The notes beneath the pieces were generated by a model. It was given only the letters and a program-made list of their open reading frames with translations, was not told the origin of the DNA and ran no database searches. 64,000 nt of DNA from Pseudomonadota bacterium (GTDB taxonomy: Archaea > Thermoplasmatota > SW-10-69-26 > JACQPN01 > JAJPHT01), in NCBI GenBank assembly GCA_021325135.1, contig JAJPHT010000020.1, forward strand, positions 87,377 through 151,376. Direction: 5' to 3'. Position 1 is the stretch's first letter. Each line of letters opens with the position of its first letter. The translations under genes were made by a program, and so were the position numbers. Below are positions 16,709-24,578 of this stretch, one piece after another.

Positions 16709-17734
16709 ATGGCCCGCGAAGTCAACCTCGAGACGCTCCGCCACGGCACCACGCTCATCAAGCGCGGCTTCGCCAAGATGCAGAAGGGCGGCGTCGTGAT
16801 GGACGTGACGACCGCCGAGCAGGCGCGCATCGCGGAGGAGGCCGGCGCGGTCGCCGTCATGGCGCTCGAGCGCGTGCCCGCCGACATCCGGAAGGAGGGG
16901 GGCGTCTCGCGCATGAGCGACCCCAAGGTCATCGAGGAGATCATCGACGCGGTCACCATCCCCGTCATGGCCAAGGCGCGCATCGGCCACGTCGTGGAGG
17001 CGCGCGTGCTGGAGACGCTGGGCGTCGACATGATCGACGAGAGCGAGGTCCTCACCCCCGCGGACCCGTACTTCCACATCGACAAGCACGGCTACACCGT
17101 GCCCTTCGTCTGCGGCGCGCGCACGCTGGGCGAGGCGACCCGCCGCGTCTGGGAGGGCGCCGCCATGATCCGCACCAAGGGCGAGGCCGGCACGGGCGAC
17201 ATCGTCGAGGCCGTCCGCCACCGCCGCCAGATCCTCCACGCCATCCAGGAGGTCGGCCACATGGACAAGGACGAGCTCCTCCAGGTCGCGCGCAACTACG
17301 CCACCTCGTACGAGAGCCTGCCCCAGGTCATCCGCAAGGAGCACGGCTTCGACGGCGGCAAGCGCGGCCGCAAGGAGGAGGTCTTCCCGCCGGGCAAGAG
17401 CATCGAGGAGATCGAGAGCGGCCTCCTGGGCGTCCTCCTGGAGATCAAGAGCCTGCACCGCCTGCCCGTCGTCGACTTCGCGGCGGGCGGCATCGCGACG
17501 CCCGCGGACGCCGCGCTCATGATGACGCTGGGCAACGACGGCGTCTTCGTCGGCTCGGGCATCTTCAAGAGCACGAACCCCGCGGCGCGCGCGAAGGCCA
17601 TCGTCGAGGCCACCACGCACTGGGACGACCCCAAGACCGTCGCCGAGGTCAGCAAGGGGCTGGGCGACGCGATGCGCGGCATCAGCAACGCCTCGCTCCC
17701 GCTGGAGCAGCAGCTCGCCACGCGCGGCTGGTAA
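16709..17734 (+). CDS. pdxS: Pyridoxal 5'-phosphate synthase, synthase subunit PdxS
   Basis: Encodes 341 aa. PdxS condenses ribose 5-phosphate, glyceraldehyde 3-phosphate and ammonia into PLP, with ammonia delivered by PdxT. The TIM-barrel signatures are intact: [41 protein letters not shown], the Lys-containing [17 protein letters not shown], and [16 protein letters not shown] ahead of [11 protein letters not shown]. It is longer than bacterial PdxS (about 290 aa) because of an insertion around residues 200-250, as in archaeal forms. Its partner pdxT lies 2.5 kb downstream, not adjacent. Confidence 0.97.
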   Translation: MAREVNLETLRHGTTLIKRGFAKMQKGGVVMDVTTAEQARIAEEAGAVAVMALERVPADIRKEGGVSRMSDPKVIEEIIDAVTIPVMAKARIGHVVEARVLETLGVDMIDESEVLTPADPYFHIDKHGYTVPFVCGARTLGEATRRVWEGAAMIRTKGEAGTGDIVEAVRHRRQILHAIQEVGHMDKDELLQVARNYATSYESLPQVIRKEHGFDGGKRGRKEEVFPPGKSIEEIESGLLGVLLEIKSLHRLPVVDFAAGGIATPADAALMMTLGNDGVFVGSGIFKSTNPAARAKAIVEATTHWDDPKTVAEVSKGLGDAMRGISNASLPLEQQLATRGW

Positions 17735-17797
17735 CTCTCCCATGGTCCAGCCATCAGGGTTACACCCGAGGCGAGCCACAGCGCCGCGCGATCCACC

Positions 17798-18556
17798 ATG
17801 ATCCGGAAGCGCAGCATCCTCGCCATCGCGCTCGGGGTCCTGCTGGTCGCCGCGCTGCCAGGCGCCATCGCCGCCAGCAGCTCCACGTCGAACAGCGCCT
17901 CGTCCTCGAGCGCCAGCCAGAACGTGAACATCCCGACGGAGAACGTGCTGGGCGCCTTGGCCCTGGGCGCCACCGGGCCCGGCGCGCTCCAGGCGATCTC
18001 CAGCGGATCGTCCACGTCGAGCATGCAGTCCAGCGCCTCGCGCAGCACGGCCCTGGACCTCAACGACGTCCTGGGCTTCATCGCGCTGGGCAGCAACGGC
18101 GCCCTGGGCTCCGGCGGCTTCTACGGCGGCGGCTGGGGCGGCAGCCTGAACAGCCTGGGGACCTTCGGGACCTCGGGCACCTTCGGCTCCTCCTGCGCGC
18201 CCCTCGCCTGGGGCGCCTGGATGACGACGACGCCCTCGTGGGCCATGTCGTCCCCCTGGTGGTGCAGCGCGGGCGCGGGCGCCTCCGGCGTCGCGTCGGT
18301 CACCTCGGTCACCGCCGGCAACCAGACGGTCTTCATGCTGCCGACGCGCACGGCCGCCCAGTTCCTCGCGGCCTACGGCGTGACGGGCGTCTCGGTCCCC
18401 GTGCTCGTGGCCAACAACACCACCGTGCACGACGTGCTGGCCAACATCACCGGGACCGCGACCGCGCTGGCGCCCGGCGTGACGGAGGTCGCGCCCGCCA
18501 GCGGCGGCGTCTTCGTGCTGGCCACGGCGAGCGACGACACCCTCAGCCGCCTGTAG
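17798..18556 (+). CDS. Secreted Ser/Gly/Ala-rich low-complexity protein
   Basis: Encodes 252 aa. A signal peptide (residues 1-25) is followed by a Ser-rich stretch, then Gly/Leu-rich repeats of the kind VLGALALGATGPGAL and VLGFIALGSNGALGSGG. Next comes an aromatic/Gly block with a pair of Cys (SCAP and WWC) and a Thr/Val-rich C-terminal domain with N-x-T sites. It may be a surface or self-associating protein; no family is recognised. The ATG opens directly into the signal peptide. Confidence 0.7.
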   Translation: MIRKRSILAIALGVLLVAALPGAIAASSSTSNSASSSSASQNVNIPTENVLGALALGATGPGALQAISSGSSTSSMQSSASRSTALDLNDVLGFIALGSNGALGSGGFYGGGWGGSLNSLGTFGTSGTFGSSCAPLAWGAWMTTTPSWAMSSPWWCSAGAGASGVASVTSVTAGNQTVFMLPTRTAAQFLAAYGVTGVSVPVLVANNTTVHDVLANITGTATALAPGVTEVAPASGGVFVLATASDDTLSRL

Positions 18557-18643
18557 CGCGGCCTCCTGCGGCGGCGCGCGCCGCCGCGCCCCCCTTTTGC
18601 CAACCCTGATGCGCCCCGGGGCCGATGCGTCCGCATCGGAGCG

Positions 18644-19027
18644 ATCGTCCTCTTCGACGGAGACTGCGGGTTCTGCGACCGCGGCGTGCGGTTCATCGCG
18701 CGCCACGACCGGAAGGGGCGATATCGTTTTGCGCCGCTCCAGGGCCCCACGGCGCGCAGGCTCCTGGCCGAGCACGGGCTGGCCGGGGGCCCCATGGACA
18801 CCATGGTCCTCGTGGAGGACGGGCGCGTCCACGTGCGCTCGGACGCCGCGCTGCGCATCGGGCGCGGCCTGCGGTGGCCCTGGTCGTGGCTCGCCGCGCT
18901 GGGCTTCCTGGTCCCGCGCCCCCTCCGCGACGCGGCCTACCGCTGGGTCGCGCGCAACCGGCACCGGCTCGCGGGCGACGCGTGCGGCGTGCCCACCCCC
19001 GAGATGCGGGCGCGCATGCTGGAGTGA
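18644..19027 (+). CDS. DCC-family (DUF393) thiol-redox protein, start codon unclear
   Basis: The frame begins with LFDGDCGFCDRG, the DxxCxxC signature of the DCC/DUF393 family of predicted thiol-disulfide oxidoreductases, and continues with typical family sequence (VLVEDGRVHVRSDAALRIGRGL, FLVPRPLRDAAYRWVARNRHRL). The frame is open from 18557 but contains no ATG, GTG or TTG before the motif; the first GTG (18686) lies after it. Either a rare codon starts it (ATC at 18644 or 18635) or a single-base error hides an ATG such as 18625. The coordinate given is therefore nominal. Confidence 0.7.
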   Translation: MVLFDGDCGFCDRGVRFIARHDRKGRYRFAPLQGPTARRLLAEHGLAGGPMDTMVLVEDGRVHVRSDAALRIGRGLRWPWSWLAALGFLVPRPLRDAAYRWVARNRHRLAGDACGVPTPEMRARMLE

Positions 19028-19068
19028 AGGGACAGGCAGAAGCACCCGAGGCGCGCTGCCGGGCGCGC

Positions 19069-19437
19069 ATGAGGCTTTGGCTGCTCTCGCTGCTCCTGCT
19101 CGCCCTGCTGCCCCTCCCTTCGGCCATCGCCGTGGAGCGGCCCCCCTGCCCCTTCACCGAGTGCGGGCGCGTCGTGGCCACCGTGGACTGCCTGGGCCAC
19201 GCCGTCGTCGCCGCGGCGGGGGAGTCCGCCACCGTGGGCCCGGGAGACTGGCTCCTCGTCGTGGACTCGGGCACCTTCTCCGGCGAGACCTACCACAACG
19301 AGCGCCACTGGGACGCGGACCAGGTCTCGGCCTTCGTGGACTACGTCCTGCCCGGCGCGGGCTGGATCGAGGCGTCGCTCTACTACGACGGGCGGCTGAT
19401 CGCCGAGGGTGGCACCGGCTGCATCGGCCCGGTGTGA
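19069..19437 (+). CDS. Small secreted Cys-containing protein
   Basis: Encodes 122 aa with a signal peptide (MRLWLLSLLLLALLPLPSAI) and a compact mature domain with four Cys, VVATVDCLGHAVV and a C-terminal strand pair. The ATG at 19069 opens straight into the signal. The stop is separated by one base from the start of the next gene, so the two are translationally linked. Function unknown; it belongs to the many small exported proteins in this window. Confidence 0.7.
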   Translation: MRLWLLSLLLLALLPLPSAIAVERPPCPFTECGRVVATVDCLGHAVVAAAGESATVGPGDWLLVVDSGTFSGETYHNERHWDADQVSAFVDYVLPGAGWIEASLYYDGRLIAEGGTGCIGPV

Positions 19438-19438
19438 G

Positions 19439-19684
19439 ATGGCCTTCACCCTGGACCCCGTGGACCTGTTCGGCATCGTGGGGCTCGTCACGCTCCTGGC
19501 CGGCTTCCTGGGCAACCTCGCCGGCCGCGTCCCCGCCTCGTCGCGCCTCTACAGCGCGCTCAACGCAGGGGGCAGCGGCATCCTCGCCGTCTACGCCTAC
19601 CTGAAGCAGTCCTGGGTGTTCCTGCCCCTGGAGGTCATCTGGGCCGTGGCCGCGGGCGTCGCCCTCTTCAGGCGCGGGCGTTGA
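19439..19684 (+). CDS. Small membrane protein resembling CBU_0592 family
   Basis: Encodes 81 aa with two to three membrane helices. The pattern (DLFGIVGLVTLLAGF, NAGGSGILAVYAYL, PLEVIWAVAAGVALF) resembles the CBU_0592-like family, in which a Gly-rich first helix is followed by an N-x-(G/A) helix and a final E-x2-W helix. The biochemical role of that family is unknown. Its start directly follows the stop of the secreted protein upstream. Its 3' end overlaps a convergent zinc microprotein gene by 17 bases. Confidence 0.6.
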   Translation: MAFTLDPVDLFGIVGLVTLLAGFLGNLAGRVPASSRLYSALNAGGSGILAVYAYLKQSWVFLPLEVIWAVAAGVALFRRGR

Positions 19685-19814
19685 GGAGCGAGGCGACGGA
19701 CGAGAAGCAGGCCTCGCACACGAACGGAGTCGAACCCCCCCTCGCAGGGGTGAGGTACCACACGCCCCGGATGGTCTTCTCCCGGCCGCAGCGGGCGCAC
19801 AGGCGGGTCGACAT
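19668..19814 (-). CDS. 48-aa zinc-ribbon-like microprotein
   Basis: The product has two Cys pairs, CARCGRE near the start and CEACF near the end, about 26 residues apart, the spacing of a small zinc ribbon. The sequence between is polar (GVWYLTPARGG). The ATG is at 19812-19814. It lies tail-to-tail with the small membrane protein and ahead of a second zinc microprotein on the same strand. Function unknown, possibly nucleic-acid binding. Confidence 0.65.
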   Translation of the reverse strand: MSTRLCARCGREKTIRGVWYLTPARGGSTPFVCEACFSSVASLLNARA

Positions 19815-19882
19815 CGCTCCGGAGGTCCCCTGGGGGTCCAAATGCCTTTTGGCTCGTTCGGTCCCGCGAGGGGGGAAAAGGG

Positions 19883-20050
19883 TCATCCGAGGCTCTCGAA
19901 CCCCGCCTCGGGGCAGGCTTTCCGGTGCTTCGACCGGAAGGTGGCGCTGCTCCCGTAGGTCCTGGCGAGGCTTGTGGCCCCGCAGACCGTGCATCGCTGG
20001 TGATGCGCCGTCTCCCGCCGCCTGCGATCCAGGACGATGACGTCGGACAT
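19883..20050 (-). CDS. 55-aa zinc-finger-like microprotein
   Basis: The product begins with a basic stretch (LDRRRRETAHHQRC) and has CTVC followed by H-x3-C about 20 residues later, a CCHC-type finger pattern. The ATG is at 20048-20050 and a weak AAGTTATCC element lies about 25-30 bases upstream. The gene is 68 bases ahead of the zinc-ribbon microprotein on the same strand, so they may be co-transcribed. No family is recognised. Confidence 0.6.
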   Translation of the reverse strand: MSDVIVLDRRRRETAHHQRCTVCGATSLARTYGSSATFRSKHRKACPEAGFESLG

Positions 20051-20199
20051 GCCTTCGTCCTGAGGGCGACGGATAACTTAGCCGTGTCCGTCCCGTGGTG
20101 TGGTTCCACAGCAATTCTCCAGAAACCATCGGCATAGGGGAGTCGATCGGCCGGCCGGGGAGGGCATACGCTCAAGCCGGGGAGGCGGAATCGCGCGGC

Positions 20200-20847
20200 G
20201 TGGGCCTCAAGATCGGCGTCCTGGGCTTGCAGGGCGCGTTCACGGAGCACGTCGACGCGGTGCGCGCGGCGTTCCAGCGGAGGGGCGTCGCGGGCGAGGT
20301 GGGCACGGTGCGTCGCCGCGAGGAGCTGGCCTCCCTGGACGGGCTCGTGATGCCCGGCGGCGAGAGCACGACCATCTCCAAGCTCCTGAGGAAGTTCGAC
20401 CTGCACGACCTGCTTGTGGAGCGCGCCACCCAGGAAGACTTCCCCATCTTGGGCACGTGCGCCGGCATGATCCTCCTCTCCCGGGAGGGGGATGGCCAGG
20501 TGGAGAAGACGGAGACGCGTCTCCTTGGCCTCATGGACATGGCGGTGAACCGCAACGCGTTCGGCCGGCAGCGGGAGAGCTTCGAGGCCATGCTGGACCT
20601 CAAGGGGTTCGACGCGCCCGTGCCGGGCGTCTTCATCCGCGCGCCCGCGGTGATCCGTACCTGGGGCGCGTGCGAGCCGCTGGGCACCCTCTACGTCGCG
20701 GAGGCCATTCCCGGCATCGGGCACGACCCCATCGTCGCGGCGCGCCAGGGCAACCGGCTGGGCATCGCGTTCCATCCGGAGCTCACGGGCGACACGCGCG
20801 TGCACGAGCGGTTCGTCGAGATGGTCGACGCGTGGCGCCGCCGGTAG
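20200..20847 (+). CDS. pdxT: Pyridoxal 5'-phosphate synthase, glutaminase subunit PdxT
   Basis: Encodes 215 aa. PdxT releases ammonia from glutamine and channels it to PdxS. Visible features are IGVLGLQGAFTEHV, the oxyanion-loop MPGGESTTISKLL, the nucleophile Cys87 in GTCAGM, the FIRAP loop and the C-terminal His/Glu of FHPELT. The start is a GTG at 20200 with GGGGAGG about 15 bases upstream, chosen because the family begins right at the first beta strand. PdxS is 2.5 kb upstream on the same strand with unrelated genes between. Confidence 0.96.
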   Translation: MGLKIGVLGLQGAFTEHVDAVRAAFQRRGVAGEVGTVRRREELASLDGLVMPGGESTTISKLLRKFDLHDLLVERATQEDFPILGTCAGMILLSREGDGQVEKTETRLLGLMDMAVNRNAFGRQRESFEAMLDLKGFDAPVPGVFIRAPAVIRTWGACEPLGTLYVAEAIPGIGHDPIVAARQGNRLGIAFHPELTGDTRVHERFVEMVDAWRRR

Positions 20848-21315
20848 TCACGCCGTGGGCGGCTTCCCTTCGCGGTGCTGCGTCTCCATGCGGCGCTTCG
20901 CCTCGCGGAAGAGCTTGTCGAGGTTCGCCTTGTTGGCGACGTTGAACGCGGGGGCCATGAGCTTGGCGCCCAGGGTGAGGGGCTCGCTGGTGATCTCGGC
21001 CCGGTGGAGCGCGCCGGTGGGCGTCTGCCGTAGGGTCTCGACGACGCCGCCCCGGGCGAAGGGCTTGCCCTTGCGCGTGATGGTGGAGGCGGTGACCCAG
21101 CGCGTCGTGCCCTCCAGCGTCGTCTCGGTGTGGAAGTCCATGCCCATCATGGACCACTCGCGGATGATGAGGCCGCCGCGGTGCGTGACGCGGATGGCGG
21201 GCGCGCGCTTGGGGTCGGCCATCTTCATGTCGTCGGGCCGGAAGTCGGTGAGCCACGCGAACGCGTAGTCGACGGGGACGTCGAAGCGCGTCTCGAAGAC
21301 CTGGGGCTTCGCCAT
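20848..21315 (-). CDS. SRPBCC/START-like domain protein
   Basis: Encodes 155 aa with the look of a single polyketide-cyclase/START-like (SRPBCC) domain: an N-terminal strand with FDVPVDYAFAWLTDF, a central curved sheet (TTRWVTASTITRKG) and a long C-terminal helix (ANLDKLFREAKRRMETQ). These cavities bind lipids or hydrophobic ligands. Its stop abuts pdxT's stop, so the two are convergent. No ligand can be inferred. Confidence 0.7.
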   Translation of the reverse strand: MAKPQVFETRFDVPVDYAFAWLTDFRPDDMKMADPKRAPAIRVTHRGGLIIREWSMMGMDFHTETTLEGTTRWVTASTITRKGKPFARGGVVETLRQTPTGALHRAEITSEPLTLGAKLMAPAFNVANKANLDKLFREAKRRMETQHREGKPPTA

Positions 21316-21366
21316 GGCCGCTCCATCGCGAGGGGGTGCTTGGGCCTTGCTCCACCCGGCGGCGCC

Positions 21367-21870
21367 CTACGGCAGCGCGTCGAGGGCGCGGTCCGTCCCG
21401 CACGAGGGGAAGGGGAGCCCGGCGCCGGTGCTCACCTGGCCATGGCCGCTGACGCCCCAGGCGGCGTCGCACCCGGAGCCCGCGTCCTCGCGGCCGTGCC
21501 CGAAGGTGGCGTCCTGCGCGCCCAGGCGGAGCGTCTGGTACGTCTGGGTCACGTACGTCATGCTCCCGTCCGGGTAGATCGTGGTGGAGTTGACCTGCGA
21601 CTCGTCGAGCCACGCGACGTGGCCGGCCGCCGTCGCGACCTCCGTGGAGGTCTGGTTGACCCACACGAAGCCCTCGAAGCCCGCGGACGCGTCGTGCTCG
21701 AAGCAGCGCGAGCCCGTCTGGTGCACGGAGGCGACGAGGGCGTCGGTGGTGGAGTCGACCGGCGCGCAGGCCATGTCCGCCGAGGCCGACGGGACGAGGG
21801 GGAGGACGAGGGCGATCGCGAGTGCCAGGGGCGCGGCGCGCATGCGGACCCGCAGGCCGGCGCGCGCCAT
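21367..21870 (-). CDS. Secreted protein of unknown function
   Basis: Encodes 167 aa from the ATG at 21870, with a signal peptide ending near SASADMAC; a second in-frame ATG at 21843 would also keep the signal. The mature protein has four Cys and beta-rich stretches (FVWVNQTSTEVATAAGHVAWL, TTIYPDGSMTYVTQTYQTL). No family is recognised. It is followed upstream on the same strand by the HAD gene with a 26-base gap, so they may be one transcript. Confidence 0.65.
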   Translation of the reverse strand: MARAGLRVRMRAAPLALAIALVLPLVPSASADMACAPVDSTTDALVASVHQTGSRCFEHDASAGFEGFVWVNQTSTEVATAAGHVAWLDESQVNSTTIYPDGSMTYVTQTYQTLRLGAQDATFGHGREDAGSGCDAAWGVSGHGQVSTGAGLPFPSCGTDRALDALP

Positions 21871-21896
21871 CAAGGCTCTCGTGGAGCCGTGTTCGC

Positions 21897-22637
21897 TCAG
21901 TTGAGGCTGGGCGCGAGGCGCGCGAGGGCGCTGGGGAGCGCGGAGAGGCTCGTGATGACGGGCACGTCGTCCACGGTGCGCGCGCGGTGGCGGTCCACCA
22001 GCACGGCGCGGTGGATGCCGGCGGCGCGCGCGCCCAGCACGTCGCGCTCGTAGGAGTCGCCCACCATGACGGCCTCCACGGGGGAGACGCCGACGCGGGC
22101 CAGCGCCGCGCGGAAGAGGCGCGGGTCGGGCTTGGGGAAGCCCGCCTCGGACGCGGTGACGACGCCGTCCCAGAGCGTGGGGAGGCTCGTCGCGGGGAGC
22201 ACGTCCTCCACGAGGTAGGGGTCGGCGTCGGTGAGGACCCAGACGCGGTAGCCGTGCGCGCGGGCCCACGCAAGCGCCTGGGGCGCGTCGGGGTGGAGGC
22301 GGAGGGTGCGCTTCTGCGTCGCGACGAAGGTGGCCCAGAACCACTCCGCGTCCTCGTGCGACGCGTCGACGTCGCGCACCTCCAGCACCGCGCGGAAGAT
22401 CTCCTTCGCGGCCTCCTCGAAGGGGACGAACTCGGCTGGCTGCCCGCCACCCTCGGCATCCTCCTCGCCGCGGAGGATCTCCATGAGCGCGAGGCTGAAG
22501 TCCCCCGAGAGGGCCGCGGCCTCGTCCGCGAGGCGGAAGCGCGAGCGCGTGGCCTCGAACGCCGCGTCCAGCGACTCGTAGTCGCTCGCCTCGTCGACGA
22601 GCGTCCCGACGAGGTCGAAGAGCAGGACGGGCTTCAC
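21897..22637 (-). CDS. HAD-superfamily hydrolase with altered motif I
   Basis: Encodes 246 aa. Motifs of the haloacid-dehalogenase superfamily are seen: motif I LFDLVGTLVDE, motif II VLTDAD, and motifs III/IV PKPDPRLFRAAL ... MVGDSYERDVLGARAAG. In motif I the usual second Asp (DxDGT), which acts as acid/base in phosphatases, is Val here. The enzyme may therefore not be a normal phosphatase, although related proteins with similar changes exist. The start is GTG at 22637, chosen because motif I follows directly. Substrate unknown. Confidence 0.85.
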   Translation of the reverse strand: MKPVLLFDLVGTLVDEASDYESLDAAFEATRSRFRLADEAAALSGDFSLALMEILRGEEDAEGGGQPAEFVPFEEAAKEIFRAVLEVRDVDASHEDAEWFWATFVATQKRTLRLHPDAPQALAWARAHGYRVWVLTDADPYLVEDVLPATSLPTLWDGVVTASEAGFPKPDPRLFRAALARVGVSPVEAVMVGDSYERDVLGARAAGIHRAVLVDRHRARTVDDVPVITSLSALPSALARLAPSLN

Positions 22638-22736
22638 GAGACCCACCGAGGAGCCTGCCCCGGCTTTTTCGTTTTCGCAAGGCCGTGGATGGAATGCCGT
22701 CGCGAGGATGAAGAAGGGGCCCTCCGATGCCCCCGC

Positions 22737-23678
22737 GTGGACGCGCGGGTGGTGGGCGCCGGGGTCGTGGGGCTCTCGTGCGCGATCCGGCTCCAGGAGG
22801 CCGGGGCGCGGGTGCGCGTCCGCGCGCTGGCGCGCACGCCGGGGACGACCAGCGACGTGGCCGCGGCGTACTACTACCCCTCTCGCATGGCGGCCGACCC
22901 GCGCATCCTCCGCTGGGGCCGCGGCACGCTGCGCGAGCTTGCCCGCCTGGCGGAGGACCCCGCGACGGGCGTGCGCGCCGCGAAGGCGATCCACCTCGCG
23001 CGCCCCGGCGCGGAGCGCCCCTGGTGGGCCGACGCGATGCCCGGCTTCCGCGCCGCGCGCCGCGACGAGCTGCCAGCGGGCCAAGAGGCCGGCTGGGTGG
23101 TCGACACCTTCGTCGCCGAGATGCCCGTCTACCTCCGCGCGCTGGAGGCGCGCTTCGAGCGCGCGGGCGGGGCGTTCGAGGCGGGCCGCGTCGCGGACGT
23201 GCGCGCGCTGGCCCGGCAGGCGCAGGGCGTCGTCGTGAACGCGACCGGCCTGGGCGCGCGGGAGTGCGCGGGCGACGCCAGCACGTACCCCATCCGCGGG
23301 CAGGTCGCGCGCGTGGAGAACCCGGGCCTCCTGGACGTGGTCAGCGATCCCGACGGGCCCCTGGCGGTGGCCTACGTCGTCCCGCGCTCGCGCGACGTCG
23401 TGCTGGGCGGCACCGCGCAGGAGGGGGACTGGAGCCTCGCGCCCGACCCCAAGACCGAGGAGGACATCCTGCGCAAGTGCGCGCTCCTGGAGCCCCGCCT
23501 CGCGGGCGCGCGCGTCACGGGCCGCGCGGTCGGCCTGCGCCCCGGGCGGCCCGCGGTGCGGCTGGAGCGCGACGCCGACGCCCCCAACCTCGTGCACTGC
23601 TACGGCCACGGCGGCAGCGGCATGACGCTCTCGTGGGGATGCGCGGACGAGGTGGCGGCGCTCGCGCGTCAGGTGTAG
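22737..23678 (+). CDS. FAD-dependent D-amino-acid oxidase family protein
   Basis: Encodes 313 aa. The N-terminal Rossmann motif VVGAGVVGLSCAIRLQEAG binds FAD. Later features match D-amino-acid/glycine oxidases: TSDVAAAYYYPSR, VVVNATGLGARECAGD, YPIRGQVARV, and a C-terminal CYGHGGSGMTLSWGCADEV. It should oxidise an amine or D-amino acid to the imino acid with release of hydrogen peroxide. The GTG at 22737 is preferred; an in-frame ATG at 22692 would add 15 polar residues. The 3' end overlaps the convergent gene by 10 bases. Confidence 0.85.
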   Translation: MDARVVGAGVVGLSCAIRLQEAGARVRVRALARTPGTTSDVAAAYYYPSRMAADPRILRWGRGTLRELARLAEDPATGVRAAKAIHLARPGAERPWWADAMPGFRAARRDELPAGQEAGWVVDTFVAEMPVYLRALEARFERAGGAFEAGRVADVRALARQAQGVVVNATGLGARECAGDASTYPIRGQVARVENPGLLDVVSDPDGPLAVAYVVPRSRDVVLGGTAQEGDWSLAPDPKTEEDILRKCALLEPRLAGARVTGRAVGLRPGRPAVRLERDADAPNLVHCYGHGGSGMTLSWGCADEVAALARQV

Positions 23679-23968
23679 TGCAGGTCGTTGAGCTCTTCGG
23701 GCTCCTTGTCCTTGGCGACGGCCTCGACGATGTCGATGCTCGTCACCATGTGGGAGGGGATGACGCGGATCTTGCCCTTGAGGTCCTTGTGGTGCTCGCC
23801 GTCAAGCTCGATGGCCAGCGCGTCGATGGTGCCGACGCTGACCACGCCCTTGAACGTCCCGTGGGTGTCCAGCACGGCCTCGCGGCTGGCCAGGCTGCGG
23901 ATGTGGTACTTGCTGCCCATGGTGAGCGTGGGCGGGGTCTCGTCCTTCTTCTTCGTCGTCGGGCTCAT
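23669..23968 (-). CDS. Conserved small protein, co-transcribed with a winged-helix regulator
   Basis: Encodes 99 aa: a short Lys/Thr-rich N-terminus, then a compact beta-rich domain (HIRSLASREAVLDTHGTFKG, IDALAIELDG, GKIRVIPSHMVTSIDIVEA). The layout suggests an archaeal conserved protein, but I cannot name the family with confidence. Its ATG overlaps the stop of the upstream winged-helix gene by four bases, so the two are translationally coupled and probably work together. Confidence 0.7.
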   Translation of the reverse strand: MSPTTKKKDETPPTLTMGSKYHIRSLASREAVLDTHGTFKGVVSVGTIDALAIELDGEHHKDLKGKIRVIPSHMVTSIDIVEAVAKDKEPEELNDLHYT

Positions 23969-24450
23969 GCCTTCACTCCCTTGGCGGGCTTCGCGCCCTC
24001 TCGCGCGGCCTTCTCCGCGAGCGCCTGGAGGTGGTCGACGCTCTTGCGGTAGTTCTCCATGGCGATCTTCACGTTGGCCTCGACGAAGTTCCACGCCTTC
24101 GCGAGGTTGCCGTAGCGGATGCGGTACGCCTTGCGGCCGCCGCCGTCCGTCTCGTCGAGGCTCGACTCCTCCAGCAGGTCCATGGCCTTCAGCTTGTTGA
24201 GATGGCGGTAGAGCGTGGGCCGGCTGGTGTCCAGGAGCGTGATCAATTCCTCGGCGGTCCACGCCTTGTCGGGCCGCAGCAGGAACGCGTCGCGCACGAG
24301 GCGGAACGCGACGCCCTTGCGCGTGGAGGCCTCGTCGTCCGCGCCGCGGTCGAGGTAGCCCACCTGCTTGAGCATGGTGAGCGCCACCTGGTCGAGGTCC
24401 GCGACCGGGGTGAGCGGCGTGTTGTTGACGACCACCAGCTCGAAGGGCAT
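23965..24450 (-). CDS. Winged-helix transcriptional regulator
   Basis: Encodes 161 aa. A winged helix-turn-helix lies at about residues 62-110: DKAWTAEELITLLDTSRPTL, then YRHLNKLKAMDLLEESSLD, then a wing with GGGRKAYRIRYG. A long C-terminal helix (KAWNFVEANVKIAMENYRKS) probably mediates dimerisation. The first 60 residues form an additional conserved segment of unknown role. It is divergent from leuS, and a TTAAGG-type element lies in the 128-base gap between them. Confidence 0.8.
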   Translation of the reverse strand: MPFELVVVNNTPLTPVADLDQVALTMLKQVGYLDRGADDEASTRKGVAFRLVRDAFLLRPDKAWTAEELITLLDTSRPTLYRHLNKLKAMDLLEESSLDETDGGGRKAYRIRYGNLAKAWNFVEANVKIAMENYRKSVDHLQALAEKAAREGAKPAKGVKA

Positions 24451-24547
24451 GCCGTTGCGATAGCCGATCCTCGGTTAAGGGTTTTTGATTTGTGCGTCAA
24501 GCTACCAGCCTTTTTCGCGGCGAGGGGCGCTTCAGCCGCCGGAACCA

Positions 24548-24557
24548 GATAAATAGG
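24548..24557 (+). promoter_or_regulatory. TATA box of leuS
   Basis: GATAAATAGG lies 22-31 bases before the GTG at 24579. This favours that start over the longer frame opening at 24492, which would place the box inside the gene. Confidence 0.7.
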
Positions 24558-24578
24558 GTCGAGCCGTTCGCGGCGGCC

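Noticed and set aside
20095..20199. An in-frame upstream extension of pdxT.
   Set aside because: The extra 35 residues are polar and unlike the family, whose N-terminus begins at the first beta strand after the GTG at 20200.
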